Translations under genes and position numbers: made by a program | Source: UTCHB3 sp002050155 | GTDB taxonomy: Bacteria; Bacteroidota; Ignavibacteria; Ignavibacteriales; Ignavibacteriaceae | Direction of reading: 5' to 3' | DNA: 64,000 nt | Assembly (NCBI GenBank): GCA_030584105.1 | Contig: CP129491.1 | Span: forward strand, 1,426,001-1,490,000 | Notes under the pieces: generated by a model | What the model saw: only the letters and a program-made list of their open reading frames with translations | Database searches by the model: none | Told to the model about the DNA's origin: nothing | Shown: in pieces, positions 45,002-54,310 of the stretch | Layout: every line of letters starts with the position of its first letter | Position numbering within the stretch: position 1 is the first letter of the stretch

Positions 45002-45432
45002 TTTTATTCCTTTTTCGGTTCTCCCGAAAATTTTTTATTAAATCATTCAAAATTTACTACCTTAAGCCAAACTTGTGGTTGAACTTCCAGTGGTAGTCTG
45101 AGTTTCGTTAAATCATTCAAAATTTACAACCTTCAACCAAACTTGTGGTTGAACTTTCATCTATAACTTAATATTTTGATATTTTTACCCGGCAAAATTC
45201 ACAAACTAAAAATCAACCATAACCATCAAGGTCTGCAAAAAGTTTTTCCCCAACAATATTCACAAATATTCACAAAATTCACAAACCCCCACCTACCCGG
45301 GTGCACAGAAATGTAACACTTCCAAAAAATATTTAAAACCACAAAAAATTCCCAACTTATCGTTAAGTTTCTTTAGAGAACCACAACCTTTTTCCTATTT
45401 TTGAGGTCTAACAAACAGGTATTCAGAGCACG
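45002..45432. other. Intergenic region between rdgB and the ECF sigma operon
   Basis: Divergent spacer with no gene seen. It carries a roughly 51-bp direct repeat (45039-45159, listed separately). 45170-45350 is rich in short TTCACAAA words. A TATTTTTG box at 45396-45403, 30 nt before the sigma gene, may belong to its promoter, but no clear upstream box was found. Confidence 0.5.
45039..45159. repeat. 51-bp direct repeat, two copies 70 bp apart
   Basis: Copies at 45039-45089 and 45109-45159 share TTAAATCATTCAAAATTTAC and, further on, CCAAACTTGTGGTTGAACTT, with four mismatches overall. They lie in the leader side of rdgB. No open frame runs through them. Confidence 0.85.
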
Positions 45433-46023
45433 ATGGACGAAGTCACCCGACAATTAGTTGAATCAGCCGCAAGAGGCGAAGTTACAGCCTTTGAAGCGTT
45501 GGTGAAAAAGTATGACCGAAAAGTCATCACTTTAGCCCTGAAATATACCCGCTCGGAAGAAGACGCAAAAGACATTTATCAGGAGGTTTTCATCCGCGTT
45601 TGGAGAAGCCTCCCGGACTTTGGCTTCAAAAGCGAGTTTTCTACCTGGCTGTTCAGAGTTACGACTAATGTCTGCCTGACACATTTGGACAAAAGGAAGA
45701 GACATTTCGGGGAGGAATTGTCGGCCGAAGAAGAATCTGATGGCGATCCGGAAGAAAACCGGCGACACATCCAAATAAAAAGCGACGATCCAAGCCCGCT
45801 CGAGCGCTTAAAAAGCTCTGAAATAAACAACGAAATTTTGAAAGCTGTTGACCTGCTGCCCGACAGGCAAAAATTGGTGTTCACGATGAAATACTATGAA
45901 GAGTTTAAAATTTCCGAAATTGCTGAGGCTACAGGGCTTAGCCAAGGGACAATTAAAAGATACCTGTTCGATGCAACCAACAAATTGAAACACGCTCTCA
46001 AACAATTCTATCAAGGAGTTTGA
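45433..46023 (+). CDS. ECF RNA polymerase sigma factor
   Basis: A 196-residue sigma factor of RpoE type. Region 2 includes FEALVKKYDRKVITLALKY and the DIYQEVFIRVWRSL / FSTWLFRVTTNVCL segments. An acidic linker (EESDGDPEENRR) leads to region 4, LPDRQKLVFTMKYYEEFKISEIAEATGLSQGTIK. The next gene starts one base after its stop and encodes a zinc-finger anti-sigma factor, then a DUF4097 protein, making a three-gene stress-response operon. Confidence 0.93.
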   Translation: MDEVTRQLVESAARGEVTAFEALVKKYDRKVITLALKYTRSEEDAKDIYQEVFIRVWRSLPDFGFKSEFSTWLFRVTTNVCLTHLDKRKRHFGEELSAEEESDGDPEENRRHIQIKSDDPSPLERLKSSEINNEILKAVDLLPDRQKLVFTMKYYEEFKISEIAEATGLSQGTIKRYLFDATNKLKHALKQFYQGV

Positions 46024-46024
46024 A

Positions 46025-47449
46025 ATGAAAAAGAATGAATTTGATATGAACCACAGTGAAAATGAAAATAAGCCCGATATGAAAAGGAAGGAAATCAAAT
46101 CCGAATTGCACGAAACTAAAAATGAGGTTAACGCAAACTCCATCGATTACTCAAACGCTGCAAATGGCTCAAACGCCACCGATAGCACAAACGCTGCAAA
46201 TAACGCAAACGCTGCAAATTTTGCACCTCCCTCTAATGAACCGGAGGAACATAACGACATAACAGGCAAAATAAGTTTAACACACCCGGAATTTGCAGAA
46301 ATGATTTTCCTTCATTTGGCGGATGAACTAACTGAAGAAGAGACTAAAAAACTTTTCGACCACATCCGGCTTTGTGAAAGTTGCAAAAAAGAATTTGAAC
46401 TCCAAAAAGAAATGCTGGCTGCAATTAAAAGCACAAACCCCGATTTTGCAGTGGATGAAATTTTAGCCGCTTCAAGAAAAGAACTTTCGGATCAACTTCG
46501 CTCAGAAATTTTTATTACTGAAACATCCGGTTCCCAACCTGTTAGTTCCGAAGCGCTTAATTCTGAAACCTTAGCCTCTGAAGCTCTCATTTCCGAAAAA
46601 CATAGTTCGGCGACCATCATAAACAAAGAAGTCAAAACCGCAGCTACAGCGCCTGCAACAAACCTATCAACTGGCACATCCAATGCAACAGCCACTGCCA
46701 CACTCACTGCCTCAACCACAGCTAAAAAGCCGGATTTTCTCACTAAACTAAAAAATTACTTTGAAAGGAAAGAAACATTCACGCAAAAATTTTTAGCACC
46801 ATCACTCGCAGGTGCCGGTGGATTAGCTGCTGGGATTTTACTTACACTTCTGTTTTTTGGAAAATCAAGCGGCGAAAAAGATTTTTTCTTCACTAATATA
46901 GAAAATTCCAAAGAATCACGCACAAAAATTGCAAATGTGATGTTCAAAGATACTGAGGGTAACGACGGCACCATCTCGTTCACTTTCGACGCCTACAAAC
47001 GCATTACCGTTACCGGTTCACCGGATGACCCGAACATCCAAAAGTTACTTACTTATTCAATTTTAAACGAAAAAAACCCCGGCACAAGGCTTAATTCAAT
47101 CAATTTAGTGAACGAAAGTTACGATAAAAAACAGTTGGAAGGAGTGAAAGAAGCGCTCATTTCAGCCGCAAAATCAGACGATAACCCGGGGGTAAGGCTG
47201 CAGGCACTTAAAACCTTAGCGACACTTCCTTTTGACGACGACATCAAAAAAGCGTGCCTGCATATTTTAAGCCACGACAACTCGCCCGGCAACAGAATCG
47301 AAGCAATTAACACTTTGGTACGGGCAATTAAAGACGGATTTAAAGCCGATGACGAAATTAAATCGGTCTTCAAACAGCGGTTGGATGAAGAAGAGAACCC
47401 CTACATTATCATCAAAACCAAATCTGTGCTCGAGGGGAAGGAGATGTAG
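46025..47449 (+). CDS. Zinc-finger anti-sigma factor with C-terminal HEAT-like region
   Basis: A 474-residue predicted anti-sigma factor for the upstream ECF sigma. An Asn/Ala-rich N-terminal extension (35-66) precedes the zinc-binding ZAS-type domain with H-x3-C-x2-C (His113, Cys117, Cys120). A Ser/Ala/Thr-rich linker (160-235) leads to one membrane helix (about 257-279). The C-terminal part has repeated motifs of the form NPGxRLxSIN / NPGVRLQALKTL / SPGNRIEAINTL (about 345-445), a HEAT-like helical repeat. This region should be extracytoplasmic and could sense or bind a partner. It is coupled to both neighbours. Confidence 0.83.
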   Translation: MKKNEFDMNHSENENKPDMKRKEIKSELHETKNEVNANSIDYSNAANGSNATDSTNAANNANAANFAPPSNEPEEHNDITGKISLTHPEFAEMIFLHLADELTEEETKKLFDHIRLCESCKKEFELQKEMLAAIKSTNPDFAVDEILAASRKELSDQLRSEIFITETSGSQPVSSEALNSETLASEALISEKHSSATIINKEVKTAATAPATNLSTGTSNATATATLTASTTAKKPDFLTKLKNYFERKETFTQKFLAPSLAGAGGLAAGILLTLLFFGKSSGEKDFFFTNIENSKESRTKIANVMFKDTEGNDGTISFTFDAYKRITVTGSPDDPNIQKLLTYSILNEKNPGTRLNSINLVNESYDKKQLEGVKEALISAAKSDDNPGVRLQALKTLATLPFDDDIKKACLHILSHDNSPGNRIEAINTLVRAIKDGFKADDEIKSVFKQRLDEEENPYIIIKTKSVLEGKEM

Positions 47450-47450
47450 C

Positions 47451-48659
47451 ATGCAAATAACTAAGTTATTGATTTTTAACGCATTTTCTGCACTCACAAC
47501 GCTTATTGCACATGCAAAAAACACTGCTCTTACAGCAGGCAAAACTCTCACAGCAGTGATCGCAGTTGCGGCACTGATTGCGCTTTCTGCGGTTAACACA
47601 GCATACGCAGGTAACGAAGATTTCAGAAAATCGTTCACTGTGCAACCCGGTGGTTCATTCATTTTAAGCTCTGATTATGGCGACATCAAAATTTTCACAA
47701 CCAATAAAAATGAAGTTACCGTTGAAATTAAAGACCTTGATGAAAAATACTTCAAAAATGTACAGCTTTTGCAACAGGGCAATACCATCAGGCTCAGCTA
47801 CCGCTCTGCCGGCGGATGGAATGATGATCTTGATTTCAAAATAACCGTGCCCGTTAATTTCAACCTGGATATTAAAACCTCTGCCGGGGACATCGATCTT
47901 AAAAACAACCTGACCGGTAATGTTAAGCTTTATACATCAGGCGGCGACATCGAAACTAAAAATATCAACGGAAATTTTGACTGCTACACCTCCGGCGGGG
48001 ATGTTAAACCGGGAACAATAACCGGAAAAGCAAACATTAAAACTGCCGGCGGGGATATTGTAACCGGAAGCATCTCATCCGATGCCTCTTTCTCAACCTC
48101 CGGCGGTAACATTAGCACAGGAAACATCGGCGGCGCGGCTAAGCTTTCCACAGCCGGAGGCGACATCGTCGCCGGCGCAATTTCCGGCGGTGCAACCGTT
48201 TCAACCTCCGGCGGTAACATCAACATCATTTCAATTAAAGGGCGAGGCTCCGTTAAAACTGCAGGCGGCTCAATCGCAGTCGGCTCTTCAGCTTCCGGGT
48301 TAGAGGTAAAAACTTCCGGCGGCGATATTTTTATCAATTCTTTAGGCGGAAGTGCTGAGATAAAAACTGCTTCAGGTGACATCAGAGTTACTTTTGCAAA
48401 GGGAAATACGGGAAATGTCGTGATTAAAAACTCAGCCGGCGATGTTACTATTTCTTTCCCTGCGGGGGTGAAAGCTACCGTTAATTCAATCGTTTCAACC
48501 TACGGATGGGATGACGGTAGCGACGGGTTTAAATCGGCTTTCTCGAGCACTATCGATAAAAAAGGAAATAAAATCTATGCCAAAACTGTTATAAACGGCG
48601 GAGGTGGTGCCACAGTATCCGTAAACTTAGATATGGGAACGCTAACCCTGAAAAAATAG
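47451..48659 (+). CDS. Secreted DUF4097-type beta-repeat protein
   Basis: A 402-residue protein with two N-terminal hydrophobic stretches (5-20 and 33-50), the second ending in a plausible signal-peptidase site, AYA (51-53). The rest is a regular beta-solenoid of short repeats such as KTAGGDI, STSGGNI and SAGDV, matching the DUF4097 adhesin-like family often found beside ECF anti-sigma genes. The ATG at 47451 follows the anti-sigma stop by one base; the frame is open further upstream but that is overlap only. It may be the envelope output or sensor of the regulon. Confidence 0.8.
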   Translation: MQITKLLIFNAFSALTTLIAHAKNTALTAGKTLTAVIAVAALIALSAVNTAYAGNEDFRKSFTVQPGGSFILSSDYGDIKIFTTNKNEVTVEIKDLDEKYFKNVQLLQQGNTIRLSYRSAGGWNDDLDFKITVPVNFNLDIKTSAGDIDLKNNLTGNVKLYTSGGDIETKNINGNFDCYTSGGDVKPGTITGKANIKTAGGDIVTGSISSDASFSTSGGNISTGNIGGAAKLSTAGGDIVAGAISGGATVSTSGGNINIISIKGRGSVKTAGGSIAVGSSASGLEVKTSGGDIFINSLGGSAEIKTASGDIRVTFAKGNTGNVVIKNSAGDVTISFPAGVKATVNSIVSTYGWDDGSDGFKSAFSSTIDKKGNKIYAKTVINGGGGATVSVNLDMGTLTLKK

Positions 48660-48679
48660 AAGTTTTACTGCCTCAAGGG

Positions 48680-49813
48680 CTAACAGTTACAATCCCTTAT
48701 TATCTTCAGGGCGGCATCAAGCTCTTCCGTGGTGTTATAAAAGTGGTGCGAAAGCCTTACATACCCTTCGCGCATGGAAGTGTAAATTTTTGCTTCGCTA
48801 AATTTTTCATAAAGCATTTTGGCGCGCGGTGTGGTAAAGCTTACAATCCCCGAGAGGTTCTTAGTTGCATATTCGGCAGAAAGTGGTTTCAGCCCCAACT
48901 CCGTTAGCCTGTCGTTCATGTAAATTGTGTGGGCAACAATTCTTTTTTCAATTTCCGGAATGCCAACCGCCTGAATAACCTCGAGCGCACCAATCAGCGC
49001 ATTCACGCCAATCATGTTAATTGTGCCGTTTTGAAGTGCATCGGCACTTTTGTTCATATCGAAATTAAAATCCAAAAGAGAGGCTTGGCTCTCCATCGAA
49101 TCCCACCCCACAAACCCATAAGTAATTTCATTCTGCAATTCTTCAGTTATATAAATGAAGGAAAGCCCCATCAGCGCAAGCAGCCATTTCTGCGTTCCGC
49201 ACGAAAGGAAGTCAATTTTGCACTCTTTAACATCCACCGAAAGTGCACCCAAAGCCTGAACGGCGTCAACACAGAAAATTATTCCCTTCTCCCTGCAAAA
49301 CTCGCCGATTCTTTTCAGGTTTGCGCGGTAACCGCTCAAATATTGCACCGCACTTATTGAAATCAGCCGTGTTCCGGGTTTAACAGCGGATAGAATATCA
49401 TCCGAACTAACAGCGCCGTGCTTCGAGTGAACAAAATCAACCTCAACACCCTGGTTTTTAAGGTTTAAAAACGGATAAACATTTGAAGGAAATTCAACAT
49501 CGTTTAACAGCACCCTGTCTCCGGGGTTCCATTTCAACCCGTGCGTTAGAATGTTAAGCCCCGTGGCAGTATTATCAAAAAAGGCGAACCGGTCCGGCTC
49601 ACCGTTCACTAACTTTGCGAGCATCCCTTTCGCTTCAGTGGTTTCCGAAACATACTCGCTCATATCATCTATGTGGGTTTCGCTGCGTCTTTTTAGAAAG
49701 AGGTTCGCTTTATCAATGGCAGCCTGCGGAACAGGCGAAAGCGCCGCATGATTAAGATAGATTTTGCCAAGTTTTAGGTAGGGAAAACTCCCTCTTACTT
49801 CCTGAATTGTCAT
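48680..49813 (-). CDS. Class V aminotransferase (PLP-dependent)
   Basis: A 377-residue fold-type I PLP enzyme. The pyridine-nitrogen Asp183 lies in CVDAVQALG and the Schiff-base lysine is Lys209 in SCGTQKWLL. The family includes cysteine desulfurases, isopenicillin-N epimerases and kynureninase-like enzymes. The catalytic-Cys loop typical of NifS/SufS cannot be identified, so a desulfurase role is not supported. It converges with the DUF4097 gene; substrate unknown. Confidence 0.82.
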   Translation of the reverse strand: MTIQEVRGSFPYLKLGKIYLNHAALSPVPQAAIDKANLFLKRRSETHIDDMSEYVSETTEAKGMLAKLVNGEPDRFAFFDNTATGLNILTHGLKWNPGDRVLLNDVEFPSNVYPFLNLKNQGVEVDFVHSKHGAVSSDDILSAVKPGTRLISISAVQYLSGYRANLKRIGEFCREKGIIFCVDAVQALGALSVDVKECKIDFLSCGTQKWLLALMGLSFIYITEELQNEITYGFVGWDSMESQASLLDFNFDMNKSADALQNGTINMIGVNALIGALEVIQAVGIPEIEKRIVAHTIYMNDRLTELGLKPLSAEYATKNLSGIVSFTTPRAKMLYEKFSEAKIYTSMREGYVRLSHHFYNTTEELDAALKIIRDCNC

Positions 49814-49869
49814 CCGTTCATTCTTTTTTTTAATGATCGTAAAGTGAAAATAACAGAATCTAAACTTAA

Positions 49870-51057
49870 CTATTTTTGCGGTTTAACCGGCACCCTTTCT
49901 TTCGCTTCGCGGTTTCGCTGCTCCATTATCTCCAGTTCCCTTTTCGATTGAACCCCCGTCGGATGCCCTAAGCTGTTTTTCATTTCGATGTAAACTTCAT
50001 ATTCTTCTTTGGTAACCTTGTTCTGCCAGTTTCCGGTTACAATTCCAAGTCCTACAAACAAAAAGAATGTCCCGAACACCAAAGGGGTGATTGCTTTTTT
50101 CTTCACTTTTTTCTTCGTGATAATATTTTCCACATAAAGTGTATCCCGCAGCGGGCAGGCGTCAACGCATTTCAGACACGAGGTGCACTCGTCAGAAATC
50201 ACATATTTTTTCACATTTTCAACATTTATTCTGCTCGGGCAGGCAATCGTGCAAAGGTGGCACGAGGTGCATTTTTCCGTGTTTCGTTTTATTTTCAAAG
50301 GGCTGAACAGCGAAACCACACCTAAAAACGCACCGTAGGGGCAGAGGTACCGGCACCAAAAACTGCGAATGAACACCGAAAGCAGAAACAGCACTGCAAT
50401 AACAATCAGCGCAAACTGGGAAATGTCGGCGAAGAAATAATACATCTTCACATCTGAAATTATGTTGTAAGGGCTGTCCAAAAACGCCTTCAACGCAACC
50501 GCACCCATCGAAAAGAACACTGCAATAAAAAGGAAACCAAGCAGAAGATATTTAATGCTTCTGAGCGGATAATCGAGCCAGCGGGGAAGTGTCGGTTTCC
50601 TCTTGAAAATTTTCAGCCAGATCGCTTCGCCAAAATCCCCGATTGCCTCCGAAATGGTGCCCACCGGACAAACCCAGCTGCAGAAAGATTTACCAAGCAC
50701 GAACGAAAGGCTTAATATCCCCAGGAATATGAAAAAACCTGCCGGATGTGCCTGATGGAGATCGCCCGTAAGTGCAAAATAATACACACTCATCATCGAG
50801 CTTATGGGCAGAAACGCATCGACTCCGGGGGGACGGTAAAAACTACCGGCACTTCCGCCTGTTTCAAAATATTGTGTGAAATAATAAAATTCAACGCCGA
50901 TCCAAATACTTATTAGTGCGAACGCAAACTGCGACCATAGCCGCGAGGGCTGCACTTTTCCTTCTCTTTCTTTCCTGATCGGCTTTTTGGGCTTTATCTG
51001 ATCAATTTTATGATCAATTATAATCGTCTCTTTTTTCGTATCTATTTTTTCGGTCAT
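49870..51057 (-). CDS. Membrane-bound 4Fe-4S polyferredoxin (NapH/NosR-like)
   Basis: A 395-residue membrane electron-transfer protein. About five helices are visible in residues 35-265. Two Cys-rich loops, SWVCPVG and CRYLCPYG, are typical of NapH/NosR/CcoG-like proteins. Two ferredoxin motifs follow, CTSCHLCTIACP and CTSCLKCVDACP, each able to bind a 4Fe-4S cluster. The C-terminus has a further helix and a basic tail. It probably moves electrons from the quinone pool or a flavoprotein to an extracytoplasmic acceptor. No Nap, Nos or Rnf genes are adjacent, so the partner is unknown. Confidence 0.8.
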   Translation of the reverse strand: MTEKIDTKKETIIIDHKIDQIKPKKPIRKEREGKVQPSRLWSQFAFALISIWIGVEFYYFTQYFETGGSAGSFYRPPGVDAFLPISSMMSVYYFALTGDLHQAHPAGFFIFLGILSLSFVLGKSFCSWVCPVGTISEAIGDFGEAIWLKIFKRKPTLPRWLDYPLRSIKYLLLGFLFIAVFFSMGAVALKAFLDSPYNIISDVKMYYFFADISQFALIVIAVLFLLSVFIRSFWCRYLCPYGAFLGVVSLFSPLKIKRNTEKCTSCHLCTIACPSRINVENVKKYVISDECTSCLKCVDACPLRDTLYVENIITKKKVKKKAITPLVFGTFFLFVGLGIVTGNWQNKVTKEEYEVYIEMKNSLGHPTGVQSKRELEIMEQRNREAKERVPVKPQK

Positions 51058-51548
51058 CTCTAACTGTCTTCCGTCTGTGGGTTAACACTTAGGTTATTTT
51101 TTTCTTTAGGATATAATCTCTTTTTTTTCAAAATCAGAGAAATTTATCTGATTTAAAATACGGTTATTTTTGATCATAAACAAGAAATAAATAATTAATT
51201 TTATAATTTTTGGAATTGGTGCCTTCACTCGCTGCTTCAGAAAATAATTCCCGGTACGGTCATCTGATAAGATAATATCCGTTAATTGATACTGCAACTT
51301 CGGTTGATTTGCTTCAATAATTTCTCCCGGTCTGTTCTGAAGACAACCATGCTTACAGGCTGCAATTCTTCACTATAATGATGCATTTTGAACGAAAAAT
51401 TAAAAAAATTTATGTTACAGACCATAGCCATCGTTAAAAATGATTTATTTTAATACTCAAACTGAATAAAAACAGTAAAATCTTTGATATATTCAATTAC
51501 TTTTCGTATTTTACTCTCCATATATTTAATTTTTAATAGGCAATCGAA
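51058..51548. other. Intergenic region, 490 bp, with promoter of the Fn3 cargo gene
   Basis: No convincing gene; a 63-codon minus frame (51106-51297) lacks any feature. The right end carries TTGATA (51484-51489), a 17-nt spacer and TATTTT (51507-51512), a good sigma-70-like promoter about 30 nt before the ATG at 51549. Confidence 0.5.
51484..51512 (+). promoter_or_regulatory. Sigma-70-like promoter of the Fn3-repeat cargo gene
   Basis: TTGATA, 17-nt spacer, TATTTT; predicted start near 51519. Confidence 0.5.
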
Positions 51549-54170
51549 ATGATTAATAAATCGTTTTCACTAAGGGTATCTGTCCTATCTTTGTTGTTCT
51601 TTTCTTTTACAACATTTGGACAGGTCACTCTTTTCACAGGTCAACTTCCGGGTGGGACTGATAACGATAATCCCTACGAACTTGGTACGAAGTTTCAGGT
51701 ATCTCAGGTGGCAAAAATTACCGCCATCAGATTTTATAACACTCTAAACGAAGCCGGTGCTCATACCGGAAATATTTGGGATGCCAACGGAAACCTGATT
51801 ACATCTGTTGTGTTCGTGGGTGAAGCAGGTGAGGGTTGGAAAACCGCCAATCTGACAACTCCTTTGACGATTTATCCGGATAATATCTGGACTGTTTCAG
51901 TTAACACCAACAACGAATATGCCTACACCCACAACGGGCTGATCACTTCAGTACAGAATGGGATTATTTTTTCCGTTGAAGACGGAAATAATGGTGTTTT
52001 CAACACTACACCGGGCAACTTCCCCACTTCTTCCTTTTCACATTCTAACTATTTCAGAGATGTGGTGGTGGAAGAAGTGCTGAGCCCCGAACTTCCGGCT
52101 ATTGCACTCTCATGGCCCCTTGGCGGCACACAGATTTATTCAAATTCTCAAACTTTTCTCTGGTATTTGAACTATCCCTGGGGTGCTCCTGTCACTTACG
52201 AGCTGAATATTTCAACCGATCCTGCAATGGCTACATATAGTTCGTACAATGCAGGTAACCAGCAACAGTTCACCGTGAACGGGCTACTGAACGGCACAAC
52301 TTATTATTGGAGGGTCAGGGTTATCGATTCGCACGGTTGGGTGATTAACACTTCGGCTGTCGAAAGTTTTGTTTCACCTCCTAATGCGGTTACACCCGAG
52401 GCGGTGCCATCCTGGCCTATCGGAGGACCAACAGTTTACACGCTTAACCCAACTTTGTTCTGGTACCACAACATTGCTGCATTCGGACTTGATTACGAAA
52501 TAGAAGTCCGTCAGGGTGATGCAACTGCTCTTACAGGGGTTGCAAACTATACCACCAACGGCAACAGGTACCACCAACTCAACGGTTTGGAAGCAGGCAA
52601 ACAATATTCATGGGCAGTTCGTTCACACGGCGCAGCGGGTTTTTCAGCTTGGTCTGCTCCGCAAACTTTCACAACTTATGGTGTATTAAGTGTGCTTGTA
52701 CCTGTTCCTTCATGGCCCGTGGGCGATCCTGAAGTTTACACCACTTCACCTACTCTTTTCTGGTATCTGAATGAAGCAGGTGTCGGGCTTTCTTATGATA
52801 TTGAAGTTGTTGAAGGGAACGATCCTTTTACAGGGACCCCTACTGCAACAGGAATCCCGGGCACATATTATCAGTTGGCCAACCTCGATAACGGAACAGT
52901 TTACAGATGGAAAGTTCGCTCGGTAAGAGGTCTTGAAACTTCCGACTGGTCGGCTGAAGCACAATTTCACACTTATTCACCGGCACCCGATCCGGGGCCC
53001 GTTGTTCCGAATCTTTCCTGGCCTGTTGGCAATACTACGGTTTACAACACTTCCACTACACTCAGTTGGTGGCTCGGAGTGGCTTCTGACGGTTACACTT
53101 TTGATGTTGAATTTACCGACGGCGGTGCTTTAACGGGAAATCCGACAGTCACGGGCATCACTTCACTTAGTCATTTCATTCCGTTGTTGCATGCCGGAAA
53201 AACTTATAAATGGAGTGTGCGCTCGAAAAAGAACAATGTTTATTCCGCATGGGCTGCGGAAGAAGAGTTTACTACCATTTCAGGAATTGCCGCTGTTGAT
53301 GTGCCCGTGCCTTCATGGCCCATTGGCGACAATACTGTTTATACTACCGACCAAAGACTTTCATGGTACATGAACGGGCCCTCTGCCGGTCTAACTTATA
53401 ATTTGAGGTATTCCGTTAATCCTGATATGTCAGGCGCAATTGTGATCCCCGGAATTTCCGAGACAGGTTATGACCTTTCAAATCTGGCACTGGGAACCAG
53501 CTATTACTGGGAAGTTAATTCTTCCGATGGCGTTGTTACTTCGGCTTGGTCTCCAACTGCTTCATTTGTTACATGGTCCGGTTCCTGGGTTGTTGTCCCA
53601 AGACCGGGAAGCCCTGCTCAGGGTGTTTATATTTCAAGTTCTGCGCCTACTTTAACATGGTACCTGCCAACCGCAGGAAATGCAGTTACCGGATACAGTG
53701 TGCAGATTGCTGATAACCCCAACTTTATCAATGCTGTTACAAAACAGACATCGGAGACAAATCTTTCGATTTTAACTGCTTCGGGGCAGAATACTGTCTA
53801 TTGGAGAGTCAGCTCGATGAATGCAAACGGAGACCTTTCAGCTTATTCATCAACTTCTGTGTTTTCGAATAACTCACCAAACTCGGTTAACGATGGTGAA
53901 ATTCCCACACAGTTTGAATTGAACCAAAACTATCCGAACCCGTTCAACCCGTCAACCACTATCAGTTTTAGTGTTCCGAAAGAATCTTTCGTAACAATAA
54001 AAATTTATGATGTAACCGGAACTCTGGTGAAAACTTTAGTAAGCGAGAACAAAGTGGTTGGCAATTACAAAGTAACATTCGACGCTTCTGCACTTGGCAG
54101 TGGTGTTTACTTCTACCGCTTAGAAGCCGGCGATGTAGCTATCACCAAGAAGATGATGCTTCTGAAGTAA
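51549..54170 (+). CDS. Secreted DUF4082 and Fn3-repeat protein with T9SS sorting domain
   Basis: An 873-residue exported protein. The signal peptide is residues 1-24. Residues about 28-175 match the DUF4082 pattern (YELGTKFQVSQVAKITAIRFY, NLTTPLTIYPDNIW), a beta-domain seen in surface and carbohydrate-binding proteins. Six Fn3-like repeats of about 95-105 residues follow. Most open with [P/L]SWP[I/V]G...VY (for example PSWPIGGPTVY) followed by LFWY or LSWY. The C-terminus, from QNYPNPFNPSTTI to KKMMLLK, is the Por sorting domain for type IX secretion. It is probably displayed on the surface or released. It has its own promoter and terminator. Confidence 0.9.
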   Translation: MINKSFSLRVSVLSLLFFSFTTFGQVTLFTGQLPGGTDNDNPYELGTKFQVSQVAKITAIRFYNTLNEAGAHTGNIWDANGNLITSVVFVGEAGEGWKTANLTTPLTIYPDNIWTVSVNTNNEYAYTHNGLITSVQNGIIFSVEDGNNGVFNTTPGNFPTSSFSHSNYFRDVVVEEVLSPELPAIALSWPLGGTQIYSNSQTFLWYLNYPWGAPVTYELNISTDPAMATYSSYNAGNQQQFTVNGLLNGTTYYWRVRVIDSHGWVINTSAVESFVSPPNAVTPEAVPSWPIGGPTVYTLNPTLFWYHNIAAFGLDYEIEVRQGDATALTGVANYTTNGNRYHQLNGLEAGKQYSWAVRSHGAAGFSAWSAPQTFTTYGVLSVLVPVPSWPVGDPEVYTTSPTLFWYLNEAGVGLSYDIEVVEGNDPFTGTPTATGIPGTYYQLANLDNGTVYRWKVRSVRGLETSDWSAEAQFHTYSPAPDPGPVVPNLSWPVGNTTVYNTSTTLSWWLGVASDGYTFDVEFTDGGALTGNPTVTGITSLSHFIPLLHAGKTYKWSVRSKKNNVYSAWAAEEEFTTISGIAAVDVPVPSWPIGDNTVYTTDQRLSWYMNGPSAGLTYNLRYSVNPDMSGAIVIPGISETGYDLSNLALGTSYYWEVNSSDGVVTSAWSPTASFVTWSGSWVVVPRPGSPAQGVYISSSAPTLTWYLPTAGNAVTGYSVQIADNPNFINAVTKQTSETNLSILTASGQNTVYWRVSSMNANGDLSAYSSTSVFSNNSPNSVNDGEIPTQFELNQNYPNPFNPSTTISFSVPKESFVTIKIYDVTGTLVKTLVSENKVVGNYKVTFDASALGSGVYFYRLEAGDVAITKKMMLLK

Positions 54171-54274
54171 CGGTGGAAGATAATCTAAAAGTAAATTAAA
54201 CAGGCGCACACTAATGTTTAAATCGCATTAATAACCTGATTAAATTAACTAATAAAAATCTTTAAAAACTAAAA

Positions 54275-54310
54275 ACGGATCAGCCCCAACAGCTGATCCG
54301 TTTTTTTTTA
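54275..54310 (+). terminator. Terminator of the Fn3-repeat cargo gene
   Basis: ACGGATCAGC (54275-54284) pairs perfectly with GCTGATCCGT (54292-54301) across a 7-nt loop and is followed by eight more T. A strong Rho-independent terminator. Confidence 0.93.

Noticed and set aside
39385..45432. Prophage or integrative element boundaries around the ABC-3C island
   Set aside because: No integrase, no tRNA target and no flanking direct repeats were found. Only the IS3-family element is mobile in appearance.
46492..48382. Minus-strand frames of 83-132 codons opposite the anti-sigma and DUF4097 genes
   Set aside because: They arise from repetitive Ala/Thr and Gly/Ser coding on the plus strand. Their composition (PPEV repeats) mirrors it.
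48680..49813. Cysteine desulfurase (IscS/SufS) call for the class V aminotransferase
   Set aside because: The catalytic cysteine loop is not identifiable and no Isc or Suf partners are nearby, so only the general family is supported.
51106..51297. A 63-codon minus-strand frame downstream of the polyferredoxin start
   Set aside because: AT-rich with no motif, no ribosome binding site and no link to neighbours.
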